Source of the DNA: Falsiroseomonas sp051859025
GTDB lineage: Bacteria > Pseudomonadota > Alphaproteobacteria > Acetobacterales > Acetobacteraceae
Length of the DNA stretch: 64,000 nt
Direction of reading: 5' to 3'
Assembly (NCBI RefSeq): GCF_051859025.1
Contig: NZ_JBHYGL010000014.1
Location: forward strand, 1 to 64,000
Positions 61,686 through 64,000 of this stretch are shown here, piece after piece; positions within the stretch are counted from its first letter, which is position 1; each line of letters begins with the position of its first letter. The notes under the pieces were generated by a model that searched no databases, had not been told where the DNA came from, and worked only from the letters and a program-made list of their open reading frames with translations. The translations under genes were made by a program, and so were the position numbers.

Positions 61686-62720
61686 ATGACGCTTACACTG
61701 TCGATCCTCGACCAATCCACCATCGCATCCGGCCGCGGCGCCGATGAGGCGATCCGGGAGACGCTGGCGCTGGCGCGGCTGGCGGACCAATGGGGCTACC
61801 ACCGCTACTGGATGGCGGAGCATCACAACAGCCAGTCCCATGCGGGCACGGCGCCGGAGATCCTCTGCGCCGCCATCGCCGCCACCACCAGCCGCATCCG
61901 CATCGGCACCGCGGGGATCATGCTGCCGCACTATTCCGCCCTGAAGGTGGCGGAGCAGTTCCGGGTGCTGGAGGCGATCGCACCCGGGCGCATCGACCTT
62001 GGCGTCGGTCGCGCGCCGGGCAGCGACGGGCGCACGGCCTATGCGCTGAACCCGGATGCGGCGCAGGCGGCGGATAGGTTTCCGCAGCAGGTGCAGGATT
62101 TGATGGGCTGGCTCGGCGACGGGCTGCCGGAGAGCCATCCCTTCCGCATGGTCGCCGCCAACCCCGTGGTGCCGACGCGGCCGGCGGTATGGATCCTCGG
62201 CTCCTCCGATTTCGGGGCGCAGCTCGCGGCCTATTTCGGGCTGCCCTACTGCTTCGCGCATTTCATCACCGATGGCCGCGGCAGCGAGGAAGCGATGGCG
62301 CTGTACCGGGAGGGCTTCCGGCCGCATCCCGGCCATGCCGGGCGCCTCGCCGCGCCGCAGGGAGCCGTCGCGGTCTTCGCCCTGGCCGCGGCGACGGAGG
62401 CCGAGGCGCATCGCCTGTTCCAGTCCCGCGCGCTGTGGCGGCTGTTCCGGGACAAGGGCGTGTTCCCGCCCTTGCCCACGGTGGAGGAGGCGGAGGCCTA
62501 TCCCTACACGCCGGACGATCTGGCGCGGATCGAGCGGATGCGCGCGCGGGCGATCATCGGCGCGCCGGAGCAGGTGGTGGCGCGGCTGCGGGCGCTGGCC
62601 TCCGCCCATGGGGTGGAGGAGGTGGCGGTGCTGACCCCCTGCCACGATGCGGCGGCGCGGCGGGATTCCTACCGGCTGCTGGCGGAGGCGAATGCGGCGG
62701 CGATGGCGAAGGCGGCGTGA
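61686..62720 (+). CDS. LLM-class flavin-dependent oxidoreductase
   Basis: A 344-residue luciferase-like protein. LSILDQSTIASGRGADEAIRETLALARLADQWGYHRYWMAEHHN, IRIGTAGIMLPHYSALKVAEQFRVLEAIAPGRIDLGVGRAPG, and a C-terminal IIGAPEQVVARLRAL match the MsnO8/YhbW-type group lacking the long insert. Such enzymes use reduced FMN and oxygen; the substrate is unknown. ATG 61686 is used; the frame upstream crosses the deaminase gene. Confidence 0.9.
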   Translation: MTLTLSILDQSTIASGRGADEAIRETLALARLADQWGYHRYWMAEHHNSQSHAGTAPEILCAAIAATTSRIRIGTAGIMLPHYSALKVAEQFRVLEAIAPGRIDLGVGRAPGSDGRTAYALNPDAAQAADRFPQQVQDLMGWLGDGLPESHPFRMVAANPVVPTRPAVWILGSSDFGAQLAAYFGLPYCFAHFITDGRGSEEAMALYREGFRPHPGHAGRLAAPQGAVAVFALAAATEAEAHRLFQSRALWRLFRDKGVFPPLPTVEEAEAYPYTPDDLARIERMRARAIIGAPEQVVARLRALASAHGVEEVAVLTPCHDAAARRDSYRLLAEANAAAMAKAA

Positions 62721-62726
62721 TGTGGC

Positions 62727-62775
62727 TTTTTAGTCACTAAATGCTTTTAGCCCTTTTAGTGCATTTAGCACCGTT
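62727..62775. promoter_or_regulatory. AT-rich patch with palindromes
   Basis: About 50 bases with far lower GC than anywhere nearby, containing several TTTTAG/TTTAG repeats. TTTAGTCACTAAA (62729-62741) is a perfect 13-base palindrome. CTAAATGC (62737-62744) pairs with GCATTTAG (62761-62768). It lies just downstream of the LLM gene. No gene explains it; it may be a protein-binding site or part of a promoter for the peptidase. Confidence 0.5.
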
Positions 62776-62836
62776 TTCGGGGGGTGCCGGCGGCGGCTGA
62801 GCCCCCCGGAGCGCGCCCGGGAGACCATGGATCGCC

Positions 62837-62882
62837 CCTTGACGACCGCCGATGGTGCGGCATTTTTTCCTAGTTGTCAAGG
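62837..62882 (+). terminator. long-arm inverted repeat with inner hairpin and T tract
   Basis: CCTTGACGAC (62837-62846) pairs with GTTGTCAAGG (62873-62882), one G-U. Inside, GCCG/CGGC forms a small hairpin followed by ATTTTTT (62862-62868). It lies between the LLM gene and the papain-like peptidase gene, in a 265-base gap with no supported ORF. It may end LLM transcription or be a regulatory RNA structure in the peptidase leader. Confidence 0.4.
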
Positions 62883-62985
62883 CCCGCCGGGCGCCTCCAT
62901 TGCGCGGTGTTTCACCTCGGACCTGGCGGCATTGACCGCGCCACCGGCGCAACCGCAGCGTGTGTGACCGCGGAGCGCAGGCGCC

Positions 62986-63495
62986 ATGTCCTATCGGACC
63001 ATCCCCAGCATCGGGCAGATGCATGAGAATTCCTGCTGGGCCGCCTGCCTCGCCTGGTGGCTGAAGGCGGTGGGGGGTGGGCGGCCTTCCTGGACGCAGG
63101 CGAAGATCATGGAGATCTATCGCCGCAGCCTGGACGGGGATGGCGCGATGATCCCGGAATACATGGTCCAGGCCTGGCGGAACGACCAGCGGCTCAAGAT
63201 GGGCACGATGGTGTTCAAGACGCCCCATGCCACGCTGGACCGGCTGCCGATCGGGCCGACGCCGGTCTGCATTGCCTTCAAGCACGTCACGGGCTTCGCC
63301 CATATGAACGTCATCTGGCCGAGCGAGCCCGGGAAGGTCTGGTGCATGGAGCCTTACTGGCCCTTCCCCGGCGTGAACGGCAAGCGGACCGGGCGCTTCG
63401 TGGAGCGGGAGCTGGACCACTACAATTACGGGGACAACGTGATCCTGGCCTGGGCCAATCCCTTCGAGGGGGAGAGTTCGACGCCACCGGGGTAG
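62986..63495 (+). CDS. papain-like cysteine peptidase
   Basis: A 169-residue protein with the papain-like arrangement: Gln11 and Cys17 in GQMHENSCWAACLAWW, and the probable catalytic His106 in HVTGFAHMNVIW, followed by KVWCMEPYWPFPG. It consists of the catalytic domain alone, with no signal peptide, prodomain or toxin-type partner. It is the only gene between an unusual AT-rich and hairpin-rich leader and a PhzF-family gene. Target and role (housekeeping, effector or processing) are unknown. GGAG lies about 13 bases before the ATG. Confidence 0.78.
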   Translation: MSYRTIPSIGQMHENSCWAACLAWWLKAVGGGRPSWTQAKIMEIYRRSLDGDGAMIPEYMVQAWRNDQRLKMGTMVFKTPHATLDRLPIGPTPVCIAFKHVTGFAHMNVIWPSEPGKVWCMEPYWPFPGVNGKRTGRFVERELDHYNYGDNVILAWANPFEGESSTPPG

Positions 63496-63620
63496 GCTCC
63501 GGCCGCCAGCGTGCGCGCCACCAGGGCGTTGGCGTGGCTTGGTGCCCGCACGGGCGGGAAGCGGACATCGGGATATTGTCAGGTCTCCCTGCCCGCTTGT
63601 AGCTGCGCTAAGGAATGCGC

Positions 63621-64000
63621 ATGCGCCGCCGCTTCGTCACTGCCGACGTCTTCACCGACCGCCTGTTCGGCGGCAACCCCGTGGCCGTCGTTCTGGATGC
63701 GGAGGGCCTGACGGACAGCGCGATGCAGGCTGTCGCTTCCGAGTTCAACCTGTCCGAAACAACCTTCGTTCTGCCCCCGCGCGACCCCGCCCACACCGCG
63801 CGCATCCGCATCTTCACCCCACGCGTCGAGGTTCCCTTCGCGGGGCACCCCAACGTCGGTACCGCTTTAGTGCTGGCCCGCCTGATGGCGGCGCGCGGCG
63901 AAGCTCTACCGGACGCTTTCACGTTCGAGGAGGCAGCCGGCCTCGTGCCGGTTCGGCTCCTGTTCGAGGAAGGCGGGGTAGTCGGTGCCGAACTGACCGC
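63621..64000 (+). CDS. PhzF-family isomerase/epimerase, N-terminal part (runs off window)
   Basis: The first 126 codons of a PhzF-family protein continue past the window end. Diagnostic blocks are RRFVTADVFTDRLFGGNPVAVVLDA, SEFNLSETTFVLPP and IFTPRVEVPFAGHPNVGTA; the catalytic Glu of the family is the Glu in NLSETTF. AAGGA at 63610-63614 is six bases before ATG 63621, preferred over ATG 63615. Most family members are metabolic enzymes, not phenazine genes, and no phenazine genes are visible. Confidence 0.88.
   Translation, partial: MRRRFVTADVFTDRLFGGNPVAVVLDAEGLTDSAMQAVASEFNLSETTFVLPPRDPAHTARIRIFTPRVEVPFAGHPNVGTALVLARLMAARGEALPDAFTFEEAAGLVPVRLLFEEGGVVGAELT

Noticed and set aside
62727..62775. 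Evidence that the segment is plasmid-borne
   Set aside because: The KorB-like palindrome is a single near match; no rep, par or transfer genes are present, and the housekeeping suf operon argues for the chromosome.
62827..62964. 45-codon ORF starting ATG in the peptidase leader
   Set aside because: It crosses the hairpin with the T tract, has a poorly spaced ribosome site and an amino-acid make-up without any feature; coding is not supported.
63621..64000. Phenazine biosynthesis locus
   Set aside because: Only a PhzF-family N terminus is visible. The family is broad and no other phz gene is present, so the name does not imply the pathway.

Overview
The window is a GC-rich (about 70% by eye), densely coded chromosomal segment. 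The suf order, several Tat-like secretion signals, an M81 (MlrC) peptidase, a nitrate/sulfonate-type ABC importer and the codon bias together suggest an alphaproteobacterium of the Acetobacteraceae/Rhodospirillales type (Roseomonas-like). This assignment is an inference; no rRNA, tRNA or other decisive marker gene lies here. No prophage, IS element or CRISPR array was seen, and no stretch over 300 bases lacks a gene.

Layout. 0-6.7 kb: PH-domain protein, alpha/beta hydrolase, DEAD-box RNA helicase with a triplicated 3' end, glutaryl-CoA dehydrogenase, DUF2721 protein, TrmA/RlmD-type RNA methyltransferase. 6.8-15.3 kb: exported hydrolases (two tandem Tat-type metallo-beta-lactamase-fold proteins, a Tat-type alpha/beta hydrolase, an MBL lipoprotein), a D-2-hydroxyacid dehydrogenase and an M10/RTX metalloprotease. 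15.3-21.9 kb: a complete SUF iron-sulfur operon on the minus strand, regulator-sufB-C-D-S-U-T-A, most genes overlapping by 1-8 bases. 22-26 kb: alpha/beta hydrolase, Crp/Fnr regulator and a three-gene ABC importer. 26.3-31.9 kb: a translationally coupled plus-strand operon for acyl-CoA metabolism (SDR, acyl-CoA dehydrogenase, ADP-forming acyl-CoA synthetase, nitroreductase, Nudix). 31.9-37.2 kb: minus-strand MBL hydrolase, two EamA exporters, MaoC/hot-dog hydratase and a GT-C-like membrane protein. 37.3-41.0 kb: methyltransferase, GT2 glycosyltransferase, SMR/ArnE-like flippase, MFS transporter, DUF3574 lipoprotein. 41-49.3 kb: a divergent PEP-carboxylase-like protein, oligopeptide-type binding protein facing MlrC, and a sensor kinase. 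49.4-53.5 kb: an SDR plus a nucleotide-sugar set (DegT aminotransferase, epimerase, RmlB). 53.6-58.7 kb: K+ channel, RidA, UPF0114, a zinc-type ABC module behind a Zur-like box and a 39-residue membrane peptide, and a DUF445 protein. 58.7-64 kb: an RTX/VCBS protein behind a sigma-54-like promoter, a nucleoside deaminase, an LLM flavin oxidoreductase, a papain-like cysteine peptidase behind an unusual AT-rich patch, and the start of a PhzF-family gene.

The strongest unexplained signal is a pair of about 160-base structured intergenic elements (10149-10305 and 61001-61163). They lie in opposite orientation on the + strand, each between convergent genes and each read as the 3' end of an mRNA. 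Their 123-base cores align without gaps at 102/123 identities by hand count. The closing stems differ in sequence but keep pairing, and nearly all deviations from Watson-Crick pairing are G-U on one strand only. This points to a conserved RNA structure.
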